A stretch of 64,000 nucleotides of DNA, from the NCBI GenBank assembly GCA_003577165.1, contig QEUM01000007.1:1-64000 (forward strand), read 5' to 3'. This document shows positions 51,931 to 60,373 of this stretch, one piece after another. Positions within the stretch are counted from its first letter, which is position 1. Every line of letters starts with the position of its first letter. A program made the position numbers and the translations under genes. Origin of the DNA: Armatimonadota bacterium. GTDB lineage: Bacteria > Armatimonadota > Fimbriimonadia > Fimbriimonadales > ATM1. The notes below the pieces were generated by a model. It had not been told where the DNA came from, did no database searches, and worked only from the letters and a program-made list of their open reading frames with translations.

Positions 51931-53036
51931 CACAATTCCAGCGCAACTTGATTGCAGAAGTTTCTGCCCATTGCGGTGAGCGCGATCCTTCCGTCTTCGA
52001 TTGCAATCCATCCCTTGGCTTCGCACTTCTCCGCACCCTCGCGGTTGACGTCGCAATCGTCCGCGCGCAGTCCCTCGGTCGTCCGAATTCCGAGCATGAT
52101 CCTCTCGAGTCGCAGCTGGGCTTCGGAGAGCGTTTCCCGTTCGCATGCAAGGTCGGCGCCGTGCTCAACGGCGTCGCAATAGGCGACCGGGTGTTTGATG
52201 TGCGTCCACCTCGCGTTCCCTACGCGCTGCACGGCGCCCGGGCCGTATGCGATGTACTCTTCGCATCGCCAATAGCAGAGATTATGCCGGCACTCGAAGC
52301 CAGGTCGTGCGTAGTTGCTAATCTCATACTGCCGATATCCTGCGGCCTCGGCAATGCATGACGCATCCTCGAAGAAGGTGACTTGCTCGTCTTCGGAAGG
52401 AAGCATGAGTTCGCCGCGCTGCGCCAGTTTGGCGAACCGGGTGTTCGGTTCGAGCGTGAGGCAGTAAAGGCTGAGATGCGCCGGATCCAGTTCGATCGCA
52501 GATTCGAGACTGCGTCGCCAACGAGATCGAGAGTGCTCCGGCAAAGCGAACATGAGGTCGAGGTTGATGTTCTCGAACCCAGCATCGCGCGCGGCGCAAA
52601 CTGCGCTCCGCGTCTCCTTCGCGGAATGAACGCGATCGAGTCTCAGCAACTCATCGTCATGGAAACTCTGGGCGCCGATGCTGAGCCGGTTGAATCCAGC
52701 GATCCTCATCCGTTTGAATTTCTCGCTGTCCACCGTGCCAGGGTTCGCTTCTGACGTAATCTCGCAACCCTCGATCGGCGGATGCACTTCCAACACCGCA
52801 TGAAGAATGGCTGCGAGCGAATCGGCGGGGATAAACGTGGGCGTTCCGCCGCCGAAGAAGATGGTCTTCGCAGGAGTTCCCGCGTGAGGAGACCTCCGGA
52901 TTTCAGCTTCGATGGCGCGAGCGGTGCGCTCCACGATGTCTCCCGACATCGCAAAACTGTTGAAGTCGCAGTAGCCGCACTTCGACGGACAGAACGGGAT
53001 GTGGACGTAGACTGCGGTGGGCTGCAAGCGAGTCAA
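51927..53036 (-). CDS. hemW: HemW-like radical SAM protein
   Basis: A 369-residue radical SAM protein with the CxxxCxxC cluster motif CPSKCGYCDF near the N-terminus (AVYVHIPFCPSKCGYCDFNS) and the HemW-specific HNLCYWRCEEYIAYGPGA motif. HemW is a heme chaperone that evolved from the coproporphyrinogen oxidase HemN. Whether it has enzyme activity cannot be told. It stands alone between dapB (convergent) and an oxidoreductase (divergent). Confidence 0.9.
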   Translation of the reverse strand: MTRLQPTAVYVHIPFCPSKCGYCDFNSFAMSGDIVERTARAIEAEIRRSPHAGTPAKTIFFGGGTPTFIPADSLAAILHAVLEVHPPIEGCEITSEANPGTVDSEKFKRMRIAGFNRLSIGAQSFHDDELLRLDRVHSAKETRSAVCAARDAGFENINLDLMFALPEHSRSRWRRSLESAIELDPAHLSLYCLTLEPNTRFAKLAQRGELMLPSEDEQVTFFEDASCIAEAAGYRQYEISNYARPGFECRHNLCYWRCEEYIAYGPGAVQRVGNARWTHIKHPVAYCDAVEHGADLACERETLSEAQLRLERIMLGIRTTEGLRADDCDVNREGAEKCEAKGWIAIEDGRIALTAMGRNFCNQVALELC

Positions 53037-53059
53037 TTGTACCGAGATATACTCACGCC

Positions 53060-54097
53060 GTGGATTGGTCGGTCAGCGATGAGAGGCTCGCGCCACAGCC
53101 TCCGAAGGACAAGTCGCTCGGCATCGCCATCGTCGGCTGTGGCGAGATTGCGAACATCGCTCACCTGCCCGCCTACAGAGCGGCGGGTTTGAGAGTCGTG
53201 AGTTGCTTCGATCTCGATCGCCAAGCCGCAGAGCGCACAGCCGAAAAGTTCGAGATCGACGAGGTGGCCGAATCGCTCGATACACTTCTCAGCAACCCTG
53301 AGGTCGCAATCGTGGACATCGCGATTCACATGTACGGAAGACGCGAGGTGTTCCGCCGCGCGTGCGAAGCAGGGAAGCACATTCTGCTGCAAAAGCCCGT
53401 CGCGCATACGATGGAGCAGGCGCAGGAGTACGTGCGCCGAGCCAGGGAGTCCGGCGTGAAGTACCAAGTGAATCAGCAGGCGCGATGGGCGGGCACTCAC
53501 CGGCAGATCAAGACGTGGATCGAAGGCGGCGCGATCGGCCGCCTCAACTACCTGCGGTTGGACATGCGTGGCTGGCAGGATGATCCCGAGAAGTGGTACG
53601 TGCGACAAGAGAACATGACCCTCGTGGATCACGGCATCCACTACTTCGATCTGCTTCGCTACTTCTCAGGCAAGGAAGCGAGGCGAGTTGCGGCGATGCA
53701 TGCGTTTGTGCCAGGTCAACTCCACATCAGCCCCGTGATCTACGCTGCCATCGTGGACTTCGGAGACGGCCTCATCGCGGAACATAACTTCAACAACAAA
53801 GTGATGACGGACAGTCCGTGGGACATGTGCTTGTATGCTGACGGCGAAGAGGGCAGCGCTTGGTGCGATTTCGAACGCGTTCGGTTGGAGCGTCGCGACG
53901 GCACGCGCATCGAGGCGAAGCCCACGGCGAAGTGGTTCCCCGATGGGTTCCTCGGGCCGATGGCCGACCTCATGGATGCGATCGCGGACGACCGAGAGCC
54001 GGCCTGTTCCGGAGAGATCAACCTCGGAACGATGAGGCTCGTCCTCGGCGCGCTCGAGTCCGCGCAGCAGGGGATCGTTCGCCAGTGGGCCGACTAA
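53060..54097 (+). CDS. Gfo/Idh/MocA family oxidoreductase
   Basis: A 345-residue NAD(P)-dependent oxidoreductase. The Rossmann motif LGIAIVGCGEIANIAHLPAY is at residues 17-36. The lysine-containing LLQKPVAHTMEQAQEYVRRA is the family active-site region, with Gln in the position of the usual Glu. A C-terminal alpha/beta domain binds a sugar-like substrate. GTG 53060 is the start. Substrate unknown; members reduce or oxidise sugars and inositols. It is divergent from hemW. Confidence 0.88.
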   Translation: MDWSVSDERLAPQPPKDKSLGIAIVGCGEIANIAHLPAYRAAGLRVVSCFDLDRQAAERTAEKFEIDEVAESLDTLLSNPEVAIVDIAIHMYGRREVFRRACEAGKHILLQKPVAHTMEQAQEYVRRARESGVKYQVNQQARWAGTHRQIKTWIEGGAIGRLNYLRLDMRGWQDDPEKWYVRQENMTLVDHGIHYFDLLRYFSGKEARRVAAMHAFVPGQLHISPVIYAAIVDFGDGLIAEHNFNNKVMTDSPWDMCLYADGEEGSAWCDFERVRLERRDGTRIEAKPTAKWFPDGFLGPMADLMDAIADDREPACSGEINLGTMRLVLGALESAQQGIVRQWAD

Positions 54098-54119
54098 CTG
54101 GTATCCTTAAAGCTCCCCA

Positions 54120-55190
54120 ATGTGGAAGCGCCTTCAGGAAATCGAAGAACGCTATGAGGAACTGCAGCGAGATTACGAGAATCCCGAAATCGTCGCAGAT
54201 CCGGCGAACATCCAGAGAATCGGAAAGCTAAGCGCCGAACTGGAGCCGATCGTTCGCGCGTACAAGGAACTCAAATCGCTTCAAAAGGCGCTGGACGACG
54301 CAGAGTCCGCGCTGTCCGATCCCGAACTCAAAGAACTCGCTCAGGAAGAAATCCCTTGCCTGAAAGAGCAGATTGAGAACAAAGAGCAGGCGCTCAAACT
54401 GATGCTGCTTCCGAAAGACCCGAACGACGAGAAGAGCGTCATCATCGAGATCAAACCGGGAACCGGCGGAGACGAAGCCGGGCTGTTCGCCGCGGAACTG
54501 CTGCGAATGTACGCGAGATTCGCCGAACGCAAGGGTTGGAAATACGAAATCCTGGACAAACTGGAGACCGGCATCAACGGCATCTCCTATGCTTCGATGT
54601 CTGTGAACGCGCCGGGAGCCTATTCGGTGCTCAAGCACGAGACTGGAGTGCATCGAGTGCAGCGCGTTCCGAAAACGGAAGCGCAGGGGCGCATCCACAC
54701 GAGCGCGGCGTCCGTCGTCGTGATGCCTGAAATCGAAGAGGTGGACATCGACATCAAGCCCGAGGAGTTGGAGATCGACACCTTCCGCTCGAGCAGCGCG
54801 GGAGGACAGCACGTCAACAAAACCGAATCCGCGGTGCGGATCAAGCACAAGCCGTCCGGCATCATCGTCAGTTGCCAAGACGAACGCAGTCAGATCCAGA
54901 ACCGAGAGCGGGCGATGCGCATGCTTCGAACCAAACTGTACGATCTTCGCGAACAAGAGCGGATGGCGGAGCAGGGCGCGGCGCGCCGCGCGGCCGGCGG
55001 CGGAGACCGCAGCGAGAAGATTCGAACTTACAACTTTCCGCAAAGCCGGGTTACGGATCATCGGATCAAAGTAGACATGCACAATCTCCAAGCCTTCCTC
55101 GATGGCGAGTTGGACGAAATGCTCGATGCGCTGACTCAAGACGAGCAGATGCGCAAGCTCGCCGAGCATGTCAGTCAAAACGGCGACTGA
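54120..55190 (+). CDS. prfA: Peptide chain release factor 1
   Basis: A 356-residue class I release factor reading UAA and UAG. The GGQ motif is in RSSSAGGQHVNKTESAVRIK. The RF1-type codon-recognition region is HRVQRVPKTEAQGRIHTSAA, with a Pro-x-Thr anticodon tripeptide (PKT), distinguishing it from RF2. The N-terminal helical domain (LQEIEERYEELQRDYENPEI) is complete. A 23-base gap separates it from the preceding oxidoreductase. Confidence 0.97.
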   Translation: MWKRLQEIEERYEELQRDYENPEIVADPANIQRIGKLSAELEPIVRAYKELKSLQKALDDAESALSDPELKELAQEEIPCLKEQIENKEQALKLMLLPKDPNDEKSVIIEIKPGTGGDEAGLFAAELLRMYARFAERKGWKYEILDKLETGINGISYASMSVNAPGAYSVLKHETGVHRVQRVPKTEAQGRIHTSAASVVVMPEIEEVDIDIKPEELEIDTFRSSSAGGQHVNKTESAVRIKHKPSGIIVSCQDERSQIQNRERAMRMLRTKLYDLREQERMAEQGAARRAAGGGDRSEKIRTYNFPQSRVTDHRIKVDMHNLQAFLDGELDEMLDALTQDEQMRKLAEHVSQNGD

Positions 55191-55221
55191 AAAAGAGAGC
55201 CGGACCCTGGCGGGCCCGGCT
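55188..55221 (-). terminator. Intrinsic terminator of the flagellin gene
   Basis: On the minus strand, AGCCGGGCCC GCCA GGGTCCGGCT forms a 10-bp stem (one G-T pair) with loop GCCA at plus positions 55198-55221. It is followed by the U-rich tail CTCTTTTT. It lies 25 bases after the flagellin stop and just beyond the convergent prfA stop. Confidence 0.85.
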
Positions 55222-55245
55222 TACGCTACTACTGAGGACGGGAGG

Positions 55246-56697
55246 TTAGGCTCCGTTGAGGAGCTGCAAAACGCTCTGAGGGATGTGGTTCGCTTGGGCA
55301 AGAACCGCCATTCCGGATTGCTGGAGTATCTGGAGCTTCGTGTACTCCGTGATCTCCATCGCCATGTCGGCGTCGCGAATCGTGGACTCGGTCGCCGCGA
55401 GATTCTCACGCGAGATGGAGAGGCTTCGCACGTTGCTTTCGAGGAAGTCCTTCTGAAAACTGCCGATCTGGCCGCGGATGCCGGAGAGTTGGCGAATGGC
55501 GTCGTCAATGATGCGAATCGCATTCTCCGCCCCCCCTGGAGTCGTGACGTCGAGAGTCGCGATCGACTCGCCGGGCACTGCGCCCGTTCCGAGGTCCTTC
55601 GCAAAGAGGCTCGGAATCGAAAGTTGTACGGCCTGGTTCTCGTTCGGACCGAACTGAATCTGAATCGCGCCGGCCGTGACGACGCCAACCTGCGTCGGGC
55701 CGGACATGTTGAGGTTGCCGTCCTCCGTGAGACGAATCGCGTTGCCGTAGGAGTCGGTCAGCCTGAGTCCGCTGTCGCCGAATCCTCGACCGCCGCGGAA
55801 CTGCACGGTTTCCGGCCCATCGCTCGTTGTGACGGTGACATCGGCGACGGCGTCCACTCCCGCTGCGGTGGAGTAACTCGTCGAGTTGATGAGCCCTGCC
55901 GTGTCGAAGAGTTGAATTCGGAAGTTCGCTCCGTACTCGTTCTGCGTCAAGGTGATCGAGACGGGCCCCCCACCCGTGATCGAAGCCGTGACGCCTGTCG
56001 TTCCGGACATCTGATTGATTCGCGTAACGAGGTCCTGCAGGGTGTCGGAGCCTGACGAGATGAACGTCATGCCGTTGAGGGTGATCGTTCCCGGCGGGAC
56101 GATCGAGTTCGCGTCAGCATAGGTGACGTCGGTTGCGATCACGGCTCGCGCAGCCTGCGTGATGACGTCGACGGTGATGGCGCCGTTCGCGACGGGATGC
56201 CCGTTGAACGATCCGCCCATGTAGATGCTGTCCACGTACGATGGCGCCGTCACGGCGGCTTGCGCGCCGGACGTGCCGTCGAGCAGTTTCTTGTTGCCGA
56301 ACGCCGTGTGCGAGGCGATTCGGTCGATGGATTGGATCACCGAACGGATTTGCGATTGGTTCGCGTTGAGGACGTTCGAGTCCACCACGCCGCTGTTGGC
56401 GGAGTGCACCGCGAGAGCGCGGATGCTGCGTAGCAGAGTCTGCACTTCGTTGAGCGCGCCCTCGGCGGTCTTCGTCATGTTGATGGCGTCTTGCGAGTTG
56501 CGCATCGCCTGGTCGATCGCCAGGACCTGGGTGCGGAGGTTCTCGCTGATGACGAGTCCGGCGGGGTCGTCGGCCGCGCTGGTGATGCGGAGCCCCGTGG
56601 AGAGGCGGTTGATGGACTTGCCCAACTCCTCGTTGGTCGAGGTCAGGTTCCTCAGCGCGTTCATCGCCGGGAGGTTCGTGTTGATGCGAATGCTCAT
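55246..56697 (-). CDS. fliC: Flagellin
   Basis: A 483-residue filament protein. N-terminal D0/D1 helices (residues 1-150) carry MSIRINTNLPAMNALRNLTS and TGLRITSAADDPAGLVISEN. The C-terminal D1/D0 (residues 390-483) has ISRENLAATESTIRDADMAM and LQQSGMAVLAQANHIPQSVL. The variable D2/D3 middle (150-390) is Thr/Val-rich. It is expected to be secreted through the flagellar type III system. A sigma-28-like -10 (GCCGAGAA) lies upstream and a strong terminator downstream. No chaperone or fliD gene is adjacent. Confidence 0.96.
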   Translation of the reverse strand: MSIRINTNLPAMNALRNLTSTNEELGKSINRLSTGLRITSAADDPAGLVISENLRTQVLAIDQAMRNSQDAINMTKTAEGALNEVQTLLRSIRALAVHSANSGVVDSNVLNANQSQIRSVIQSIDRIASHTAFGNKKLLDGTSGAQAAVTAPSYVDSIYMGGSFNGHPVANGAITVDVITQAARAVIATDVTYADANSIVPPGTITLNGMTFISSGSDTLQDLVTRINQMSGTTGVTASITGGGPVSITLTQNEYGANFRIQLFDTAGLINSTSYSTAAGVDAVADVTVTTSDGPETVQFRGGRGFGDSGLRLTDSYGNAIRLTEDGNLNMSGPTQVGVVTAGAIQIQFGPNENQAVQLSIPSLFAKDLGTGAVPGESIATLDVTTPGGAENAIRIIDDAIRQLSGIRGQIGSFQKDFLESNVRSLSISRENLAATESTIRDADMAMEITEYTKLQILQQSGMAVLAQANHIPQSVLQLLNGA

Positions 56698-56709
56698 TCA
56701 AAGCCACCT

Positions 56710-56731
56710 TGCGGGGGGTCGAATCCCCGCA
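56710..56731 (-). promoter_or_regulatory. 5' UTR hairpin before the flagellin start
   Basis: On the minus strand TGCGGGG pairs with CCCCGCA around an eight-base loop (ATTCGACC), ending five bases upstream of the AAGGTGG ribosome-binding site. This is a stable 7-bp GC stem that could control flagellin translation or mRNA stability. No protein factor can be assigned. Confidence 0.5.
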
Positions 56732-56746
56732 GAATCGTCATGTGAA

Positions 56747-56754
56747 TTCTCGGC
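56747..56754 (-). promoter_or_regulatory. Candidate sigma-28 -10 element of flagellin
   Basis: GCCGAGAA on the minus strand matches the sigma-28 -10 consensus GCCGATAA at seven of eight positions. The -35 position 19 bases upstream (TACTGAGA) matches TAAAGTTT only partly. It lies about 50 bases before the flagellin ATG at 56697. A FliA-type sigma factor is encoded at 26745-27530. Confidence 0.5.
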
Positions 56755-56816
56755 TGAATATGGAATCTCAGTAGGCTTGCCTGGGCCGGTGGGCCGCCGT
56801 GGGCTGCCGTGGGCCG

Positions 56817-56868
56817 GGGGTGCACTCTTGCACGCTGCACGCCCCGCGCAAGGGAGGGCGTGCAGGTT
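56817..56868 (-). repeat. GTGCAC-rich hairpin repeat, copy 3 (inverted)
   Basis: This copy reads GTGCACTCTTGCACGCTGCA on the plus strand and ends GGGCGTGCAGGTT, the reverse of the 10067-type copies. It is more diverged than copy 4. The outer stem is GCACGCC with GGCGTGC. Confidence 0.7.
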
Positions 56869-56918
56869 GGGTCCGCCCGCTGGTCCCCTGCAGTCCCTCG
56901 TTCCGCCGCCTGTGCGCC

Positions 56919-56970
56919 GAGGGTGCACGGTTGCACGGTGCACGCTCCGCGCGTGGAAAAGCGTGCATGT
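56919..56970 (-). repeat. GTGCAC-rich hairpin repeat, copy 4 (inverted)
   Basis: The plus strand reads GTGCACGGTTGCACGGTGCA then CGCTCC, with GCACGCT at 56940-56946 pairing with AGCGTGC at 56960-56966. This is the reverse complement of the 10067 element with few changes. It starts 102 bases after copy 3, so this is again a pair. Confidence 0.8.
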
Positions 56971-57022
56971 GAGGGCGTGCAACCCGCGGGTTTTCCACAG
57001 GGTTCCTCGGCCGGTGCAGGGG

Positions 57023-57088
57023 CCCCCTCCCCCAACCCCCTCCCCCTGTCGCTCCGCGCCCCGGGGGAGGAGGGAGTCGCCGGGGGGC
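57023..57088. repeat. GC-rich hairpin (REP-like) upstream of hsdM
   Basis: A pyrimidine-rich arm (CCCCTCCCCCAACCCCCTCC) is followed by GCTCCGCGCC and a purine-rich arm (GGGGGAGGAGGGAG), able to fold as a long imperfect hairpin. The same layout (C/T arm, GAGCG-type loop, G/A arm) recurs inside hsdM at 58473. It could block read-through between the flagellin side and the restriction locus. It is possible chance; it lies in a 511-base gap with no gene. Confidence 0.45.
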
Positions 57089-57208
57089 GTGCGGGGCGTC
57101 GGAGGCTGTCTTGCGGCGGGTCATGCCTCTTAGGCCATCTCAGCCGGGATCGTCAAGGCCGGGAGGCGGTCTTTTCGGGGAGCCAAACCATAGACTAAAC
57201 TGTTAGCA

Positions 57209-58840
57209 ATGGCCACCCGTAGAGTCAGAGAGAAAGTCAAGCCTTATCTGCCAGGGGCGAAAACCCTTGACCTTTCCACGCTCCGGAATTGGCTCTGGGA
57301 CGCCGCCTGCAAGATTCGTGGGCCGGTGGACGCGCCGCGCTACAAGGACTACATCCTTCCCCTCATCTTCATCAAGCGAGTCTCGGACGTGTTCGAGGAC
57401 GAAGTTGAACGCCTGGCGAAGGAACTGATGCAAACAAAAGAGAAAGCCGCCCAGATTGCAGAGAACGACCACTCCCTCGTTCGTTTCTTCCTTCCCAAAG
57501 AGTCGCGATGGAGCGAGCTCATCAAGGTGCGATCCGGGCTCGGCCAGCGACTCACCGACGCGATGCGCGCCTTCGTGAAGCAGAACCCTTCCCTCGAAGG
57601 CGTGCTGGATACAATTGATTTCAATGCCACTGCCGCGGGACAGCGCGTTGTAACCGACGATCATCTCGCGGAAGTCATGCAAGTGCTCAATAAGCATCGG
57701 CTGGGTCTATACGACGTACAGCCCGATATCATCGGCGACGCGTACGAGTACCTCATCGCGAAATTCCAAGCCGGCAGCGGCCAAAGCGCCGGCGAATACT
57801 ACACTCCGCGACAAGTCGCTCGTCTCATGGCCAAACTCCTCGATGTTCAGCCGGGCATGGAAGTTTACGACCCGTGCTGTGGCTCTTTCTCCCTCGCGAT
57901 CAAAGCGCACCTCGAATTGCTCGAAAGGTGTGGTAAAGAAAGGAACGGACATTGGGAACTTCCTGCGAAGGTGCCGCCGGTCAAGCTGCATGGTCAGGAG
58001 ATTCTCGCTGCCACGTATGCGATGGCGAAAATGAACGCGTTCATCCACCAGGTCGAGGCGGACATTCGCCTGGGAGATACGATGAACCACCCCAGATTCC
58101 TGGAAACGGATGGCGGACTCAAAAAGTTCGACCGCGTCATCGCGAACCCGATGTGGAATCAGGACGCATTTCGACAGCAGACGTACGAGAACGACACTTA
58201 CGGCCGGTTCATCTACGGCATACCGCCGAATTCGACCGCCGATTGGGGCTGGATCCAGCACATGCTGGCTTCGCTCAAACCGAACGGCAGGACGGTCGTG
58301 ATCATCGATACCGGCGCCGCGTCGCGCGGCAGCGGCAACCAGGGTTCGGACCGCGAGCGGGACATCCGCAAGAAGATCGTCGAGGCGAACTTGGTGGAGA
58401 TGGTCATTCTGATGCCGAGCAACATCTTCGCGAACATGTCCGGCCCCAGCGTGATTATGGTGCTGCACAAATCCCCCCCTCCTCTTGGAGCGAAGCGAGA
58501 GGAAGAGGGAGCAGGTGGTGGAGGTTCGGTCCTCATGATTAACGCCAGCCGCGAGTGCGAGAAAGGAAGGCCGAAGAACGAACTGACCGAGAAGAACATA
58601 GAGCGGATCGCGGAGGCGGGGCTTTCGCGAGGGGAGATTGAAGCGTTCTCCAAACTCGTGCCCCTTTTCGAGATTGCGAAGAACGACTTCAACCTCTCGC
58701 CGAGCCGCTACGTTTCGAACGGCGCAGCCGAAGATATTCTTCCTTTGGAAGAGGCGGTCGTGCTGTTGAAGGAGGCGGAAGAAGAGCGGGCGGAAGCGGA
58801 TGAACGGCTCCGCAATCTTCTAGGCGCGCTTGGTCTATGA
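57209..58840 (+). CDS. hsdM: Type I restriction-modification methyltransferase subunit HsdM
   Basis: A 543-residue N6-adenine methyltransferase subunit. It has the HsdM N-terminal helical domain (KIRGPVDAPRYKDYILPLIF) and AdoMet-binding motif region (SAGEYYTPRQVARLMAKLLD), with motif I DPCCGSFSL at about residue 221. Motif IV is NPMW at about residue 313, in place of the usual NPPF/Y/W. The usual motif I ends GSG, so the F in GSF is odd. At 424-438 a low-complexity PPPLGAKREEEGAGGGGS corresponds to a REP-like sequence in the DNA. It is the first gene of the locus, with a TAAACT -10-like box before it. Confidence 0.92.
   Translation: MATRRVREKVKPYLPGAKTLDLSTLRNWLWDAACKIRGPVDAPRYKDYILPLIFIKRVSDVFEDEVERLAKELMQTKEKAAQIAENDHSLVRFFLPKESRWSELIKVRSGLGQRLTDAMRAFVKQNPSLEGVLDTIDFNATAAGQRVVTDDHLAEVMQVLNKHRLGLYDVQPDIIGDAYEYLIAKFQAGSGQSAGEYYTPRQVARLMAKLLDVQPGMEVYDPCCGSFSLAIKAHLELLERCGKERNGHWELPAKVPPVKLHGQEILAATYAMAKMNAFIHQVEADIRLGDTMNHPRFLETDGGLKKFDRVIANPMWNQDAFRQQTYENDTYGRFIYGIPPNSTADWGWIQHMLASLKPNGRTVVIIDTGAASRGSGNQGSDRERDIRKKIVEANLVEMVILMPSNIFANMSGPSVIMVLHKSPPPLGAKREEEGAGGGGSVLMINASRECEKGRPKNELTEKNIERIAEAGLSRGEIEAFSKLVPLFEIAKNDFNLSPSRYVSNGAAEDILPLEEAVVLLKEAEEERAEADERLRNLLGALGL
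58473..58526 (+). repeat. REP-like palindromic insertion inside hsdM
   Basis: A C/T-rich arm (CCCCCCCTCCTCTTGGAG) faces a G/A-rich arm (AGAGGAAGAGGGAGCAGGTG) around CGAAGCG. The insertion stays in frame, and the encoded PPPLGAKREEEGAGGGG is unlike other HsdM proteins. A similar arrangement is seen just before hsdM (57023-57088). Confidence 0.5.
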
Positions 58841-58842
58841 GA

Positions 58843-59046
58843 CTATTTCTTCCGCCGGTTATATGGCGATTGGTTGGTTGGCTTAAGGCTAATGCCCTCA
58901 TGGGTCGCCTTGGACTGCACTGCGTCGGCAGTCCGGCCCAACTTAATCGCGATGACCCGCGTCGGCGTGTTCTCCTTCGCCAGGTCTTTGAGTTGATTAA
59001 CGTCGGAAGGAGACCAGTCCTTTCCGTGGTTCTTCGGTCTCGGCAT
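58843..59046 (-). CDS. Small SANT/HTH-like protein antisense within the R-M locus
   Basis: A 67-residue protein from ATG 59046, encoded opposite to hsdM and hsdS. It carries DWSPSDVNQLKDLAKENTPT followed by VIAIKLGRTADAVQSKA, a helix-turn-helix layout of Myb/SANT or GcrA-like type. Similar small proteins occur beside type I R-M genes. Its ATG shares the CATG with the hsdS start (59045). A role in regulating the locus is likely, but inference. Confidence 0.65.
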   Translation of the reverse strand: MPRPKNHGKDWSPSDVNQLKDLAKENTPTRVIAIKLGRTADAVQSKATHEGISLKPTNQSPYNRRKK

Positions 59047-60373
59047 GATTGTTAACATAGACGAAATGGGCTCGGAAATTGTCGCGGAATGTCTTCCGGA
59101 TCGGGCCGGATGGCCCACCGCGAGACTAGGGGATCTCTTCGACATCACTCAGGGCAAGGCCTTGAACCGAAGGGACCGGAACGGCCAGCCTTTGCCGTTT
59201 CTCCGAACTGCGAATGTCTTCTGGGGTCGGCTGGACCTGACGAACGTAGATTCAATGTACTTTTCACCGGCGGAGGCAGCGCGTTTGCAGCTTCAGCCAG
59301 GTGATCTTCTTACATGCGAGGGCGGTGACATCGGCCGAACGGCCATTTGGGAAGAAGAATTTTCCCGCTGCCTCTACCAAAACCATATTCACCGGTTGCG
59401 AGCCCGCAACGACAATGTCGATCCGCGGTTCTACATGTTCTGGATGCAGGCAGCGTTTACCCTGTGGGGCCGCATGGAGGGTCAGGGTAATAACAGTACG
59501 ATCCCCAATCTCTCCAAGGAGCGCCTGGCGTCATTTGAGGTTCCGTTGCCGCCCCTAAAAGAGCAGCGGGCGATTGCGGATGTGCTGATGACTGTGCAGC
59601 GGGCGAAGGAGGCGACCGAGAAGGTCATCGCCGCCACCAAAGAGCTCAGAAAGAGCCTAATGCGCCACCTCTTCACCTACGGCCCCGTCCCCATCCACGA
59701 AGCTCCGAACGTGAAGCTCAAACAAACCGAAATCGGCGAAATCCCCGAGCATTGGGAGGTGAGAATGCTCGGCGACGGTGTCGCATCTTTCGTCCGCGGA
59801 ACCTCCTGGAGGAGGAGCGAGGAGGATCAAAGCGGTATCCCAGTTATCGCGATCCCCAACATTCGCGGTGGCTCTGTGAACTACGACATCAAGTACCGAA
59901 TCCGCCGAAAAATCGGAAGGGACAAACACGTATCAAACGGTGATTGTCTGATAGTTGGCTCAAGCGGCTCTGTCGGAAACGTTGGTCGACTCGCCGTTGT
60001 CTCAAACTTACCATTCGACGAGGCGACATTCGCCTCCTTTGCTCTCAAAGCAGTTCCCGGCGGACTGGTGGTTCCCGCTTACCTCCGCTTAGTGTTGACT
60101 TCCACCTTCGTGGACTTTCCGTCGTGCTGCAAGCATGCTGCGGATGGGAAGTTCAACTTGCAGGTTGATGTTCTGCGGCAGACGAAAGTTCCAGTGCCTC
60201 CGCTTGACGAACAGTCGGCGATTGCGGAACAAGTGTTGTCCATCGAGGCAAAGTCAGCAAAGGAGCAAAGGAGGCATCAGGCGCTCGATTCGCTCTTTCA
60301 ATGCCTCCTTCACCACCTCATGAGCGGCCAAGTACGCGTCCGGCAGTATGATGAGCCTCACGATGAAACATAG
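59045..60373 (+). CDS. hsdS: Type I restriction-modification specificity subunit HsdS
   Basis: A 442-residue DNA-specificity subunit with two target-recognition domains separated by conserved helices. TRD1 spans about 22-175 (LFDITQGKALNRRD). The central spacer is VPLPPLKEQRAIADVLMTVQ. TRD2 spans about 220-390 (IGEIPEHWEVRMLGDGVASF). The second conserved region is VPPLDEQSAIAEQVLSIEAK. It determines the bipartite recognition sequence, which cannot be read by eye. ATG 59066 is an alternative start. It overlaps the next gene by 11-26 bases. Confidence 0.92.
   Translation: MIVNIDEMGSEIVAECLPDRAGWPTARLGDLFDITQGKALNRRDRNGQPLPFLRTANVFWGRLDLTNVDSMYFSPAEAARLQLQPGDLLTCEGGDIGRTAIWEEEFSRCLYQNHIHRLRARNDNVDPRFYMFWMQAAFTLWGRMEGQGNNSTIPNLSKERLASFEVPLPPLKEQRAIADVLMTVQRAKEATEKVIAATKELRKSLMRHLFTYGPVPIHEAPNVKLKQTEIGEIPEHWEVRMLGDGVASFVRGTSWRRSEEDQSGIPVIAIPNIRGGSVNYDIKYRIRRKIGRDKHVSNGDCLIVGSSGSVGNVGRLAVVSNLPFDEATFASFALKAVPGGLVVPAYLRLVLTSTFVDFPSCCKHAADGKFNLQVDVLRQTKVPVPPLDEQSAIAEQVLSIEAKSAKEQRRHQALDSLFQCLLHHLMSGQVRVRQYDEPHDET

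Noticed and set aside
56710-56731. A possible tRNA T-arm (GGGGTCGAATCCCC-like)
   Set aside because: There is no acceptor, D-arm or anticodon stem around it; it is a simple hairpin in the flagellin leader.
56782-56820. A short tandem of GTGGGC units (three copies)
   Set aside because: The copies are imperfect and lie in GC-rich sequence, so it is probably simple-sequence noise beside the hairpin repeats.
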